A stretch of 64,000 nucleotides of DNA from positions 372,001 through 436,000 of the forward strand of contig OY282434.1 of the NCBI GenBank assembly GCA_958296095.1, read 5' to 3'. The stretch is from an uncultured Oligoflexales bacterium (GTDB taxonomy: Bacteria; Bdellovibrionota_B; Oligoflexia; Oligoflexales; JAPPIL01). The stretch's first letter is position 1, and each line of letters opens with the position of its first letter. The position numbers were made by a program, and so were the translations under genes. Positions 26,594 to 34,932 of the stretch are shown here, one piece after another. The notes beneath the pieces are model-generated. The model ran no database searches. It was not told the origin of the DNA and saw only the letters and a program-made list of their open reading frames with translations.

Positions 26594-28333
26594 GTGAGAG
26601 CATGCCTTTTGTTGATGAGTTTGGTGGCGGTTGCCTGTTCAAAGAGCAGTCCTAATACTGGGGGAGATGATGATGCAACAGAAGCCCCAAAGGTCTGGCT
26701 AGACGCGGGGCTACCCACAGGCCAGTCGAGTGTGGATAGCTTGGACTTAACGGTAATGAGCAATGCTACAGCAACGGAATACCAGTATGCCCTGTTCAGC
26801 GACGCTGCGGTGACCTGCGATGCCGCCACGTATGGGGGGTTCAAGAACGTTAACATCAACCTCACCGAAATCAACCTCGGTGACAATGGCAAGAAGATCA
26901 TCTGTATCAGAGGTAGAGACGCACAGGGGACGGTGCAAGCTGAGCCCGAGCGCTACGACTGGACGAAAGTCGATGGCATTGTTGAGGAAGAGAAGACTGG
27001 AGAGACACCTCATGCGGAGCTGGACGTAGAAATCATGGCTGCCGATGGCAGGGAAAAGATAGAAAGCGCAGTGACAGGCAATGACATCACGACTGAGTAC
27101 GAGTACGTGCTCATCGAGGCTAAAGACAAGGAAGGTTATAACTGTGAAGACATCGCCACCGATGCTGCTCACGAGTATGGGACACCAGCCAAGCCTATCG
27201 GAGATAAGCTTGAGATAGAAGGTCTCGCGAACGGCAAGTATTACACCCTCTGTCTGCGGGGTTTGGATAAGGACGGCAACAGGCAGAGCGAGGCGACACA
27301 CCGCACTTGGAAAAAGATAGATGCCACGACAACCGAACCGACCAACGTGGAGGATAAGCCGAGGATCGGTCTGATCAATGCATCGCTCCCCTTCATCAGT
27401 GGCAGCGGTGGGGCAATAGTAATCACGGTGAAAAACGTTGATGAAGGCAAATTGCAGTGGCAAGCTACAAGTCCAGAGCCGGTCTCGTGGCTAGAGGCAA
27501 AGGTAGGAAGCGGAGGGAGCTATGTGGCACTGCCAGCGGGCGAATTTGCTAGTGGTGAAATCGAGGCTGAGGGTAGTGCACTTGTTTACTTCAGGCTGGC
27601 CAAAGGTAAGGGGACTGACTACGGCGAGCCTAGCAAGCGTGAGCACGAAATCACCTTCGTCAATAAAGACAGCACATACGAGATTAAAGTCATGGCTACA
27701 CTCAAAATTCCCCGCTTAGAAGTTCCAATGAGTAGTGGCAAGCCAGCAACTACGTATGTGAAGCTTAGTCGTGGTAGCCGCAACCCTGTCAAGGTGTACG
27801 CCAAGAACCTCAACGAGTTACCAGGCCCGCAGGCGCTGAAGATCGAGGTCGTGCCAGGCTTTCGGACTGGTGCAGACATCACGTTCGCGGATAAAAAAGC
27901 CACGTATGATAAATTTACGCAACTGGTGTCGCTCAGCGAGCCTAAACTCGAAAGCGAGGTGGAAAACAAGGGGGAGAGATATGTTGAGCTGGCGGTAAAA
28001 CCTGATGGCAAGCAGAGTTGTGCCACGGTGCAGCAAACATTGTTCATCTACAGCAATGGCGATAGCGAGGGTGCGAGTAACTGCAGTATTCAGGCAGAGA
28101 AAGAATATTTCGGCCTCGGTGGTGGTGGTGCGAGCTGGACTACCAGCCGCTGCATGCGGGTCGTGGTGACATTCAATGACTTTGACCTCAACAAAGACGG
28201 CAAGATCAATATCCTCGATCTGGTTGCCGTCTCCAGCAAGATCGGTAGCTCCACGAGTGCTGCCGATGTTGACGGCAGCGGCACAGTCGATAAGGCTGAT
28301 GTGGAGATCGTATCTGCATGTTTCGGTCGCTAG
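26594..28333 (+). CDS. lipoprotein with BACON-like domain and C-terminal dockerin
   Basis: 579 residues from the GTG at 26594, which follows GGGGGG and gives MRACLLLMSLVAVAC, a clean lipobox; a start at 26558 would bury it. The middle has two similar beta-rich segments, each with an E-Y-x-Y-(A/V)L strand and a C(I/L)RG strand. A BACON-like domain (SWLEAKVGSGGSY) and another beta domain follow. The last 60 residues form a type I dockerin: two calcium loops, DLNKDGKINILDL and DVDGSGTVDKADV, each followed by a short helix. Dockerins bind cohesins. No cohesin is recognisable in this window. The gene overlaps the convergent TonB-like gene by three bases at the stops. Confidence 0.82.
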   Translation: MRACLLLMSLVAVACSKSSPNTGGDDDATEAPKVWLDAGLPTGQSSVDSLDLTVMSNATATEYQYALFSDAAVTCDAATYGGFKNVNINLTEINLGDNGKKIICIRGRDAQGTVQAEPERYDWTKVDGIVEEEKTGETPHAELDVEIMAADGREKIESAVTGNDITTEYEYVLIEAKDKEGYNCEDIATDAAHEYGTPAKPIGDKLEIEGLANGKYYTLCLRGLDKDGNRQSEATHRTWKKIDATTTEPTNVEDKPRIGLINASLPFISGSGGAIVITVKNVDEGKLQWQATSPEPVSWLEAKVGSGGSYVALPAGEFASGEIEAEGSALVYFRLAKGKGTDYGEPSKREHEITFVNKDSTYEIKVMATLKIPRLEVPMSSGKPATTYVKLSRGSRNPVKVYAKNLNELPGPQALKIEVVPGFRTGADITFADKKATYDKFTQLVSLSEPKLESEVENKGERYVELAVKPDGKQSCATVQQTLFIYSNGDSEGASNCSIQAEKEYFGLGGGGASWTTSRCMRVVVTFNDFDLNKDGKINILDLVAVSSKIGSSTSAADVDGSGTVDKADVEIVSACFGR

Positions 28334-29106
28334 CTGCCCCGCAGGATATAGTGAAACGAGCCAGTGATGGTGAGTTGCTCGCGTTTGAAGCCTTTGGGCA
28401 GGGGTGAGAAGGGCGACGCGAGGCGGACGGCATCGACGATCGCGACATCTAGCAGGCGATACCCTGACGATCGGGTAACCTTGATCTTTGAAGCCGTGCC
28501 ATCGGCTGCGATAGCAAAACGCAAGCGCACAATCCCCTGCTGTCCCCGCCGCACGGCTTGTGCAGGATAGCTCCAGGCCAACTCGATCGCTTTACGCAAA
28601 CCACTGAAGTAGCCGATATAGCGATATTCGCTGGTGCTGATGTCGATCACGCTGCTGCGAGCGAGGTTATCGGTAATAAAATCCTGATAGCCATTGGTAG
28701 CTAGGCTACGCTGGGATTCTTGCAGAAACTGCGCGTACGTTAGCCGCGGTGCCGCATCTTTGTGCTGTGCAGGGCGGGGAATAGTCTTTTGGGGGCGGGG
28801 AATACTCTTTTGGGGGGTAAGCTGGCCTGCGGTCGTGTGTCGTGGTGCAGTTTTTGTCTCAACTTCAGCATGATGGTTAGTGTGACCGAGGTAACGTGCT
28901 TGCGGCGGTGGTGCGGTCTCCTCCTGCTCAGCTTCGAGGATACGTTGTGGCTGAGGTGTGGGCTCAACTCGCACCTGCAACACGGTGGTGGCGGGCACGG
29001 TTTTGCGGGCAGCGGGCCGCGGCTGTGCTGCGAACGAGGCAAATACCATCCATAACAGCAGGTGGATGGCGACCGACATGGTGATGATGACGACAGCTTG
29101 CCGCAC
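28330..29106 (-). CDS. TonB-like energy transducer
   Basis: 258 residues from a GTG start with GGAGAG upstream. The N-terminal membrane anchor is VVIITMSVAIHLLLWMVF. A long Pro/Gln/Arg-rich periplasmic linker follows, then a TonB C-terminal domain with typical strands (GQQGIVRLRFAIAADGTASK, then SSGYRLLDVAIVDAVRLASPF). TonB proteins carry energy from ExbB/ExbD to outer-membrane receptors; no exbBD genes are nearby. The name tonB is withheld because TolA-like and AgmX-like proteins share this architecture. Divergent from bamD. Confidence 0.85.
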   Translation of the reverse strand: MRQAVVIITMSVAIHLLLWMVFASFAAQPRPAARKTVPATTVLQVRVEPTPQPQRILEAEQEETAPPPQARYLGHTNHHAEVETKTAPRHTTAGQLTPQKSIPRPQKTIPRPAQHKDAAPRLTYAQFLQESQRSLATNGYQDFITDNLARSSVIDISTSEYRYIGYFSGLRKAIELAWSYPAQAVRRGQQGIVRLRFAIAADGTASKIKVTRSSGYRLLDVAIVDAVRLASPFSPLPKGFKREQLTITGSFHYILRGS

Positions 29107-29196
29107 GGTAACTTCTCTCCAGTCCGTCTTAATCCCACAAAAACAGGGTTACCGACTTGCACCCTTTATGATACTGGTAAGATCGGTAGATGTAAC

Positions 29197-29952
29197 GTGA
29201 ATGTTTACTTATTTGTTGCTATGCACCTGTATTTGTTAATTTTTTCTTGCGCGCTCGGCGGTTGTTTTGCCAAAAATTTTGATCCTGCTAATCCTGATGC
29301 GGTCTTCGCCGCGGCGCGCGGCAGCTTTGACGATAAGGATTATGAGTTAGCCATTACCAGTCTAGGCAGTTTTAAATCTCGTTTTCCCTACAACAAGCTG
29401 GCAGCTGTAGCCGAGTTGCTGATTGCGGACGCACTCTACGCCTTGGCGCGTTATCCAGAGGCACTGCTAGCCTATCAGCGTTTCGTGCGTTTGCGACCAC
29501 ACCATCCCCGCCGTGCCTACGCGATGTTTCAGGTGGGGCAGTCACACTGGGTGGAAGCTCCGACCGCGGTCGATCGAGAACAGAACTACACCCATCAGGC
29601 CTTGGCTGCCTGGCGCACCTTGCTAACCGCGTATCCTGCCAGTGCCGAAGCAGGACAGGCGCGGCAGTTGATTGAGCAAGGCGAACGGCGACTGGCGGGC
29701 AGTTCTATCTCTATCGCTGACTTTTACTGTGCACAGGGCATCTACCACTCCTGTGCGTGGCGACACATCCAGTTGGCAAAGAAGTGGGTGCGTTTTGCCG
29801 ACCTTGCCGCGGCCTCGCGGCGCAAAGCTGCCGATGCACTGGAGAAGGTGTTGGAGCAGAAAAAAACATCACCTGCTGACAGTTCTAACGTGCTGCTCAA
29901 AAATTACAGCCATGCCGATATTGCGGCCCTGATAGGTGAGTTGCGGCAGTGA
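29197..29952 (+). CDS. bamD: outer membrane assembly lipoprotein BamD-like
   Basis: About 251 residues. The GTG at 29197 gives a 22-residue lipoprotein signal ending ALGGC; the ATG at 29221 (MHLYLLIFSCALGGC) is an alternative. The mature part consists of TPR-like helices characteristic of BamD: FDDKDYELAITSLGSFKSRFPYN, AVAELLIADALYALARYPEA, then HPRRAYAMFQVGQSHW and a YPAS.AEAGQ repeat. BamD is the essential lipoprotein of the machine that inserts beta-barrel proteins, so the cell has a true outer membrane. It lies directly before tRNA-Val. Confidence 0.85.
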   Translation: MNVYLFVAMHLYLLIFSCALGGCFAKNFDPANPDAVFAAARGSFDDKDYELAITSLGSFKSRFPYNKLAAVAELLIADALYALARYPEALLAYQRFVRLRPHHPRRAYAMFQVGQSHWVEAPTAVDREQNYTHQALAAWRTLLTAYPASAEAGQARQLIEQGERRLAGSSISIADFYCAQGIYHSCAWRHIQLAKKWVRFADLAAASRRKAADALEKVLEQKKTSPADSSNVLLKNYSHADIAALIGELRQ

Positions 29953-30013
29953 TATATTGCTGACGAACGGGGCTTGCCAAACGAATATGAACGGTGTAAC
30001 TACCCAGCCCAAG

Positions 30014-30090
30014 GGGCGCGTAGCTCAGCTGGTTAGAGCACCAGCCTTACAAGCTGGGGGTCTCAGGTTCGACTCCTGATGCGCCCACCA
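30014..30090 (+). tRNA. tRNA-Val (anticodon UAC)
   Basis: 77 bases with a complete cloverleaf: acceptor GGGCGCG / TGCGCCC, D-arm GCTC...GAGC, anticodon stem CCAGC / GCTGG with loop CTTACAA (anticodon TAC), T-arm with GTTCGACTC, and an encoded CCA end at 30088-30090. Array R6 with its boundary motif begins about 110 bp downstream. Confidence 0.96.
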
Positions 30091-30199
30091 AATCTACCGA
30101 GGGACATATTGTGTCCACCCCCCTGCCAGGGGATGCGGGCATTTCGTTGCTGTAAGGTTACAGACATGCGAGAACATCTCAACGTTACCATTTGGGGGA

Positions 30200-30243
30200 T
30201 ACGTTGGATTTAACTGGCTAAGCGTACCGATAGTGGGGGTAGC
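30200..30243 (+). repeat. array boundary motif, copy 2
   Basis: Reads GTTGGATTTAAC, TGGCTAAG, GTACCGATAG and ends TAGCC; partner of the minus-strand copy at 8183-8224. It lies between tRNA-Val and the first module of array R6. Confidence 0.6.
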
Positions 30244-31045
30244 CACACTACCGAGAAACTTGATGGCAAGCAAAGAGGCTAGGATAGAGAGACTGGGGAA
30301 CAAGGAGCGAGCTAGGAAGCGAGCGTTACAAAAAAGCCTCGTAGCGCAGCTGGGCACGGCGCAGACCTTACTTATCGCAAGTCTCCGTTGTCTTGGCGAG
30401 GCGCAGACCTACCGAGAAACTCCCCACGAATATGTATAAGCACATGCCTTGTGCAAAAAAATAACCTGGTTGCAGTATTGGCAATATCTGCGGTCGTTTT
30501 CGCACGGTCTCGCCCCGCCCTTCATGGAGCTCTCGGTAGGCAAGAGGTGTGGGCAACAGCCGAGAGACTTGGGGGCAAGGACACTACTTAGCCCGTATCC
30601 CCGTTGTCTTGGCGCGGCGCAGACCTGCCGAGAAACTCTCCCATAAGAGAGGTGCAAGTACATGCCTTATGCAAAAGCATAATCTAACGACAATATGGCA
30701 ATGTTTGTGGTCGAGTTTTCGTACGGTCTCCCCGTGCCGTTCATGTGGCTCTCGGTAAGCAAGCATGAACGTAACTGCCGAGAGGTTTGGGGACAAGCAA
30801 AGGGGCTAGCAGGCAAACCTGAACGCAATAGCAAGATGCCTGAGGCAAAGAGCGAGCTAGGAAGCGAGCGATACAAAGAGCAGCGTAGCGAGCGCAGCGA
30901 GCGTTACAAAAAAGCCTCGTAGACGAGCGATACAAAGAGCAGCGTAGCGAGCGCAGCGAGCGATACAAAAAAGCCGCGTAGACGAGCGATACAAAAAGCA
31001 GCGTAGCGAGCGCAGCGAGCGTTACAAAAAGTCGTACGTAGCAAA
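30244..31045 (+). repeat. mosaic repeat array R6 (forward)
   Basis: Contains CTCCGTTGTCTTGGC and CCCCGTTGTCTTGGC boxes near 30384 and 30600, each followed by the CTACCGAGAAACTC and ACATGCCTT(G/A)TGC segments. Its right end is a run of short units (GCGTAGCGAGCGCAGCGAGCG) repeated four times at about 30890-31022. Confidence 0.9.
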
Positions 31046-31111
31046 ACAGGAAGATTTACCGTTATCCATTTCATTCCAAGTAATATCTGTGATTTTTCAA
31101 TGTATATTTTG

Positions 31112-31128
31112 GTAAAATAGAATTTTAC
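31112..31128. terminator. possible hairpin downstream of AbiEi-like gene
   Basis: Perfect 7-bp inverted repeat GTAAAAT / ATTTTAC with a 3-base loop, about 50 bp past the stop of the minus-strand AbiEi-like gene. It is AT-rich without a clear U tract, so it could equally be a protein-binding palindrome. Confidence 0.3.
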
Positions 31129-31178
31129 GGCTAAAATTCTTGTTTGATTAGGTAGATACGAGAAACCAGATATTCGCG

Positions 31179-31769
31179 TTAACTATACCTCCTTACCTGT
31201 TTTGTTATTCCGTACCTCGCTAGCTCGTGTTTGGGATACATGCCCCTAGACAAGCCCTCTCTGACCATCTGGTAGATGAATTCCTCTGAAACTGTATCAG
31301 AAGAAAGAACGTCGGAGAGAGTTCTTACAGGAGTAGTTACCCGGTAACCCGCTCCTTCCCGCCACTCTTCGGATCTGAGTGTTCCTCTGTGGAGAACAAG
31401 AACCTCTGGGATTGCCGCGCCTCTCCTGAAACTTGGCGGCACAGTCATGTGTAGCTTAGGTGGGTCAAGGTCCGAGAGATCGTAAATGTTCAGTGCCGTC
31501 TCGTGCGAATACACACCTTGTAGCTTGCCCTCTCTGTTGCATGACCAGAGCGACCACACGGCATACTGCATGGATGGCTCAATAGGGAACTGCACCAGTC
31601 GGTAGATGCCCCTGTGTGCTTTTTCCCAGTAGCCAGCCTTTACATGGTAGGGGTGGTTACGGGCATCAAAACCAGCCTCTACTGCCTGTTTTGCGGTAAA
31701 AACCCCACTCTGTTCGCAGGCAATCTCATAAAGAGCGGTGTGTTGCTTCCGTCTTGTTGCATAACCCAT
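31179..31769 (-). CDS. AbiEi-type antitoxin-like protein (orphan)
   Basis: 196 residues. The N-terminal winged-helix segment (LYEIACEQSGVFTAKQAVEAGF) and the following YWEKAHRGIYRLVQFP are typical of AbiEi-family antitoxins, which begin with a helix-turn-helix and then GI(Y/F)R(L/V). The rest matches the family's C-terminal half (GVYSHETAL, HMTVPPSFRR, VTTPVRTLSDVL). In the type IV toxin-antitoxin system AbiE the partner AbiEii is a nucleotidyltransferase encoded next to it. No such gene is seen here on either side, so this copy is an orphan or a solitary regulator. A 9-bp palindrome upstream (31807-31837) suits the autoregulation known for AbiEi. Confidence 0.75.
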   Translation of the reverse strand: MGYATRRKQHTALYEIACEQSGVFTAKQAVEAGFDARNHPYHVKAGYWEKAHRGIYRLVQFPIEPSMQYAVWSLWSCNREGKLQGVYSHETALNIYDLSDLDPPKLHMTVPPSFRRGAAIPEVLVLHRGTLRSEEWREGAGYRVTTPVRTLSDVLSSDTVSEEFIYQMVREGLSRGMYPKHELARYGITKQVRRYS

Positions 31770-31806
31770 GTCTCCATTTTAGTCGGGCAAGGTTGCTCAG
31801 GTCAAT

Positions 31807-31837
31807 CATAAAACTATTAATTATTAAGAGTTTTATG
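31807..31837. promoter_or_regulatory. palindrome upstream of AbiEi-like gene, possible operator
   Basis: Perfect 9-bp arms CATAAAACT (31807-31815) and AGTTTTATG (31829-31837) separated by 13 bases, 38 bp upstream of the AbiEi-like start. AbiEi proteins repress their own operon by binding inverted repeats in the promoter; the match in position is suggestive only. Confidence 0.45.
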
Positions 31838-31992
31838 CAACCTCCCGCAGAGAAGGGCGTTGCCATGCTTCAGAAATGCCACGCAGGACCAGCCTGCTAT
31901 CATGAGCAGTGGGATTAAAGCATCAGGCTAAGCACGTTTGCGTTTGAGATTTTGCGTTTGAGCTTTGTCAGGTCAGCACGTTTGAGGCCCGT

Positions 31993-32052
31993 TGTGCGCT
32001 GCGCGCGGCTTTCTATATCGCTCGCTTCCTAGCTCGCTTCTCGTCTCCAAGC
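31993..32052 (-). repeat. short repeat block R7a (reverse)
   Basis: A single core module (ATCGCTCGCTTCCTAGCTCG) followed by a TTGCGTTCAAGCTTGCC linker. It encodes the C-terminal residues and stop of the minus-strand frame at 32013-32549. Confidence 0.8.
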
Positions 32053-32549
32053 CTATCGGTGTTGCGTTCAAGCTTGCCACCGAGCCCCTCTCCTGCCTGC
32101 GCCTTCTTAAAACCCTGCTCAAGCCAGCCCTCTCGACCAATCTTGATGGTGGGCATTATTCTGTCCTCTACTTTGTTGATACAACCAGCCTCGATTTCCT
32201 CTAGCAGATCCATGTCGAATTTGCCATCGGCTTTGCCCTCAGCTTCGCCCTCTTGACCAATTTTGATGGTGCGCATTAGTCTGTCCTTTACTTTGTTGAT
32301 ACAACCAGCCTCGATTTCCTCTAGCAGATCCATATCGAATTTGCCATCGGATTCGGCAAGGCAGTGGGCTACCTGCCCCGTTAATCTCACTCTGTCTTCC
32401 GCAGGCAGGGCAAGACTGGCAACGAAAAATTCCCCGATCGCCTCTCTATTCAACTGTTGCAGGCCACGCATGCCGAGGAGATAGGGATGCGAGCTGGGAA
32501 ACACAGTCTGTAGTGTCTCGGCAGTTTGCTCGGCAAAATCGAATAGCAA
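32013..32549 (-). pseudogene. fragment of Rpn-type nuclease tail, repeat-bounded
   Basis: 178 residues without a believable start: the only initiator is TTG, and the frame continues upstream into array sequence at 32569. Residues SLNFGFLLFDFAEQ and the signature EDRIMPTIKIG (EDRLMPEILLG in the intact Rpn gene, EDRVMPKLAV in the remnant at 8268) place it with the C-terminal part of that nuclease family. A 120-bp tandem duplication (near-identical at 32171 and 32291) repeats FDMDLLEEIEAGCINKV. The last residues, DEKRARKRAI, are translated array sequence. The catalytic domain is absent, so I regard this as a remnant, though the frame is open. Confidence 0.55.
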
Positions 32550-32568
32550 GAAGCCAAAATTGAGGCTG

Positions 32569-32722
32569 ACCTCGCTGCGCTGCGCGGCTCTTTGTAACGC
32601 TCGCCTTACGAGGCTTTTTTGCCGCTTTCTCGCGCCGTGGCGCGCTGCTCCTTGTAACGCTGGCTTCCTAGCTCGCTGCTTGCGCTCTGATCTCCCTGTA
32701 TCGCGTTCAGGCTTGCAACCCA
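32569..32722 (-). repeat. repeat block R7b (reverse)
   Basis: Array modules (TTTGTAACGCTCGCCTTACG, GCTTCCTAGCTCGCTGCTTG) between two nuclease-like remnants. It lies at the 3' end of the frame at 32753. Confidence 0.85.
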
Positions 32723-32752
32723 GCCTCTGTGCTTGTCATCAACCGTTCTGCG

Positions 32753-33599
32753 TCAGGGTCGTGCCTGGCGATCGGGGTGGTAATCGACCAAGACGGTGTC
32801 GGGATGGACAATATCGCAGCTGTCGCCAAAGGCATGCACCGTAAGCAATCCCTCCCGCACCGCCGCCTCCTCCGCACCATCGCCAGCCTTCATGTAGGCC
32901 ATACAACCAAAAATGCGTCGGCCCGCGCTACTAGGCAGGTTAATGTGCGGTGACACAGCTTGCCAGCAATCATAGTCACGCAGGTATTTCTTCAGAAAAT
33001 AGTTAACATTACTAGTTACTAGCGTCGTCTTGGTTTCAACGATGACGAGATCACGCTCGCCGCTGACGATAATGTCGATCTGGCCATTTTCGAATTTGCC
33101 CTGCTTGTCCTGACAACGCACGGCGACGTTGGGCAATGCGTCGTTGAGGTCGAGGTCGCCGTGGCGATTGAGGGTCTCAAGAATGCCCGACTCAATCACA
33201 AATTCTGCCAGCTGCCCCCACCTCTCGGCGGTATTCCTTGCGTTCCTGCTCCCGCTTGGCTTCGTATTCCTTGCGTTCCTGCTCCCGCTTGGCTTCGTAT
33301 TCCTTGCGTTCCTGCTCCCGCTTGGCTTCGTATTCCTTGCGTTCCTGCTCCCGCTTGGCTTCGTATTCCTTGCGCTCCTTCTCCCGCTTGGCTTCGTATT
33401 CCTTGCGTTTCCGCTCCCGCTTGGCTTCGTATTCCTTGCGCTCAGCGATCCGATCCTGGCGCTCTTTCTCTAGCTTGGCATCGTGTTCCTTGCGCTCGGC
33501 GATCCGCTCCTGGCGGTCATTCTCCAGAGCCGCCTCAACGCGATCGGTGAACGCAGCCAGTTTGCTATCAATATACGAGGGCTTCTTGTCCGTGCTCAT
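32753..33599 (-). pseudogene. DUF3782-like PD-(D/E)XK nuclease, frameshifted
   Basis: Two overlapping minus-strand frames make one protein. From 33599, MSTDKKPSYIDSKLAAFTDRVE is followed by a coiled-coil of 11-residue units (ERKEYEAKREQ, several perfect 33-bp copies at about 33240-33390). That frame stops just after YRREVGAAGRICD. Read one base shifted, the same DNA gives ERWGQLAEFVIESGILETL and continues in the second frame to 32753 with the nuclease-like core GQIDIIVSGERDLVIVETKT (D...ExK). Coiled coil plus nuclease is the usual layout of DUF3782-type proteins, so a single base change near 33207-33220 probably broke the gene. Programmed frameshifting is a less likely alternative. Confidence 0.65.
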
Positions 33600-33654
33600 C
33601 GCTAACTATCCTCACTCAAGTTCCATCTGCTAATATATCACGACGATGCGAATC

Positions 33655-33712
33655 ATGCTACGCACGGCTCTTTGCACGCGGCTTTTTGTATCGCTCGCTC
33701 TACGAGGAGCAA
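33655..33712 (-). repeat. short repeat block R8 (reverse)
   Basis: A short piece of array sequence (CACGCGGCTTTTTGTATCGC) between the broken nuclease gene and the gene at 33881. The rest of the gap up to 33880 is AT-rich with nothing recognised. Confidence 0.7.
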
Positions 33713-33880
33713 AAGGCTGACCACTTCAGACACAGAAGAAGAGATTGACAAAAAATATTTCATAATATCAATGTGTTACACCACAAAGCGGCGAGAATCG
33801 TTTTCGGGATAAATACAGGGGGTTGACAAGATCAGCAGTTAGGCGTACGCAGGTTGTCTTAACTTTTTGGAGAGCATGAA

Positions 33881-34843
33881 ATGCTTAGGGTTTGTCATCG
33901 TAGATTCTCTTCTCTTCTCTTCTCTTCTCTTCTCTTCTCTTCTCTTCTCTTCTCTTCTCTTCTTTTGCCAGAGACGCGCGTATTCGCTAATGGGCTAGAG
34001 AAAGCTAAGGCAAGTGTTAACATTAAATTTGGCAAACATGTCGAGGTCTATGTGCGCCTGGCTTTGGAGCAGGCGTTGCCTGATGCACTACCGCCTACTC
34101 GTAGTTTCCGCGAAAACCTCATGCTTAGAATGGGCGAACCTGTACCCGAACATCTGATAGATTCAGCTTACTGGAGAAGATTCGCAAAAGAGTTTGGGGG
34201 AGCGACGGTAAGGGGTTGGTTGGACGAACCGTCATTTACTATTAGATCCTATCAGCTGGAGTGGCTTGTGGGTTATTTCTACAATCAAAGTGGGTTATCT
34301 GATAGAGATCCTTACTTGTGGGGACAACTGTTACGACACTGGCGGGCTTCGGCTGGATTCTCTGAACCAGATAGTTATCCTGATCAACAGCTGGTTGGAG
34401 ACCTTGCCGAACACCGTGACCTGATTGTCGAAAGAAAGTACGAAGTAGTATCTTCTCGTGCTATGATGCATGATGCCTTGGAACAGGCAAAATTACCAGG
34501 TTTGTCTCATTCGCGACCGGCGGAGCTGTTGGTGGCGCTGTCCATAGATCATTCCCCGTCTGGTGAGTTTAAATTCGCATTAGTGCCTCGTACCCTCGAT
34601 CTTATCGTTCGTCACCTGGCCGGTGAATTCGTAGTCGACCAGGCGATCATAAAATCGTTTTTCATAGCGTTGGATGTACATACAGACTACGGCTCCCAGA
34701 TAGATCTCTGGGCTTTGCGAGACAAAGTAGACAATGCTATCGTTTTTGAGAGACTTCTCCACAGGTATCAGCTGGCGAAAAAAGCAAACCATGACCTGTC
34801 CGAGGTTGATCCCAAAATAAGAGAGGTCCTCGATCTGTATTGA
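33881..34843 (+). CDS. hypothetical exported protein with contingency-type repeat in signal peptide
   Basis: 320 residues. The ATG at 33881 has GGAGAG six bases upstream. The N-terminus MLRVCHRR leads into FSSLL repeated four times and LLLPETRVFA, a plausible signal peptide with cleavage after VFA. The hydrophobic core is encoded by eleven perfect copies of TTCTC. A change of one or two copies would shift the frame. Because 5 x 3 bases give the same five-residue cycle, every frame through the tract encodes FSSLL. A second ATG at 33876 in another frame would give MKCLGFVIVDSLLFSS, which could become the productive start after a copy change. The mature protein is not recognised; it is helical with no cysteine and ends in IREVLDLY. 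Confidence 0.75.
   Translation: MLRVCHRRFSSLLFSSLLFSSLLFSSLLLPETRVFANGLEKAKASVNIKFGKHVEVYVRLALEQALPDALPPTRSFRENLMLRMGEPVPEHLIDSAYWRRFAKEFGGATVRGWLDEPSFTIRSYQLEWLVGYFYNQSGLSDRDPYLWGQLLRHWRASAGFSEPDSYPDQQLVGDLAEHRDLIVERKYEVVSSRAMMHDALEQAKLPGLSHSRPAELLVALSIDHSPSGEFKFALVPRTLDLIVRHLAGEFVVDQAIIKSFFIALDVHTDYGSQIDLWALRDKVDNAIVFERLLHRYQLAKKANHDLSEVDPKIREVLDLY
33905..33963 (+). repeat. (TTCTC)11 pentanucleotide tract
   Basis: Eleven perfect TTCTC units (33905-33959) plus TTCT, located nine codons after the ATG at 33881. The same unit (as CTCTT) lies in the signal-peptide region of Neisseria opa genes, where slippage switches expression on and off. Confidence 0.97.
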
Positions 34844-34867
34844 TTTGTGACCACAGCACGCCTGACT

Positions 34868-34920
34868 CTCGACACCCCCCTTTAAGGCAGGATGAGGGGG
34901 GTTGCTGAGAGAATTTTTAG
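34868..34920. terminator. bidirectional intrinsic terminator
   Basis: Long hairpin: CTCTCGACACCCCCC (from 34868) pairs with GGGGGGTTGCTGAGAG (to 34913), followed by AATTTTT on the plus strand. It lies between convergent genes 33881-34843 and 34933-35553 and probably terminates the former. Confidence 0.7.
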
Positions 34921-34932
34921 GGGGCTAAGGTA

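Noticed and set aside
33129-33633. Plus-strand frames with repeated AWLRIPCVPAP or SCSRLASYSLR units
   Set aside because: They are shadows of the 33-bp repeats that encode the coiled coil on the minus strand.
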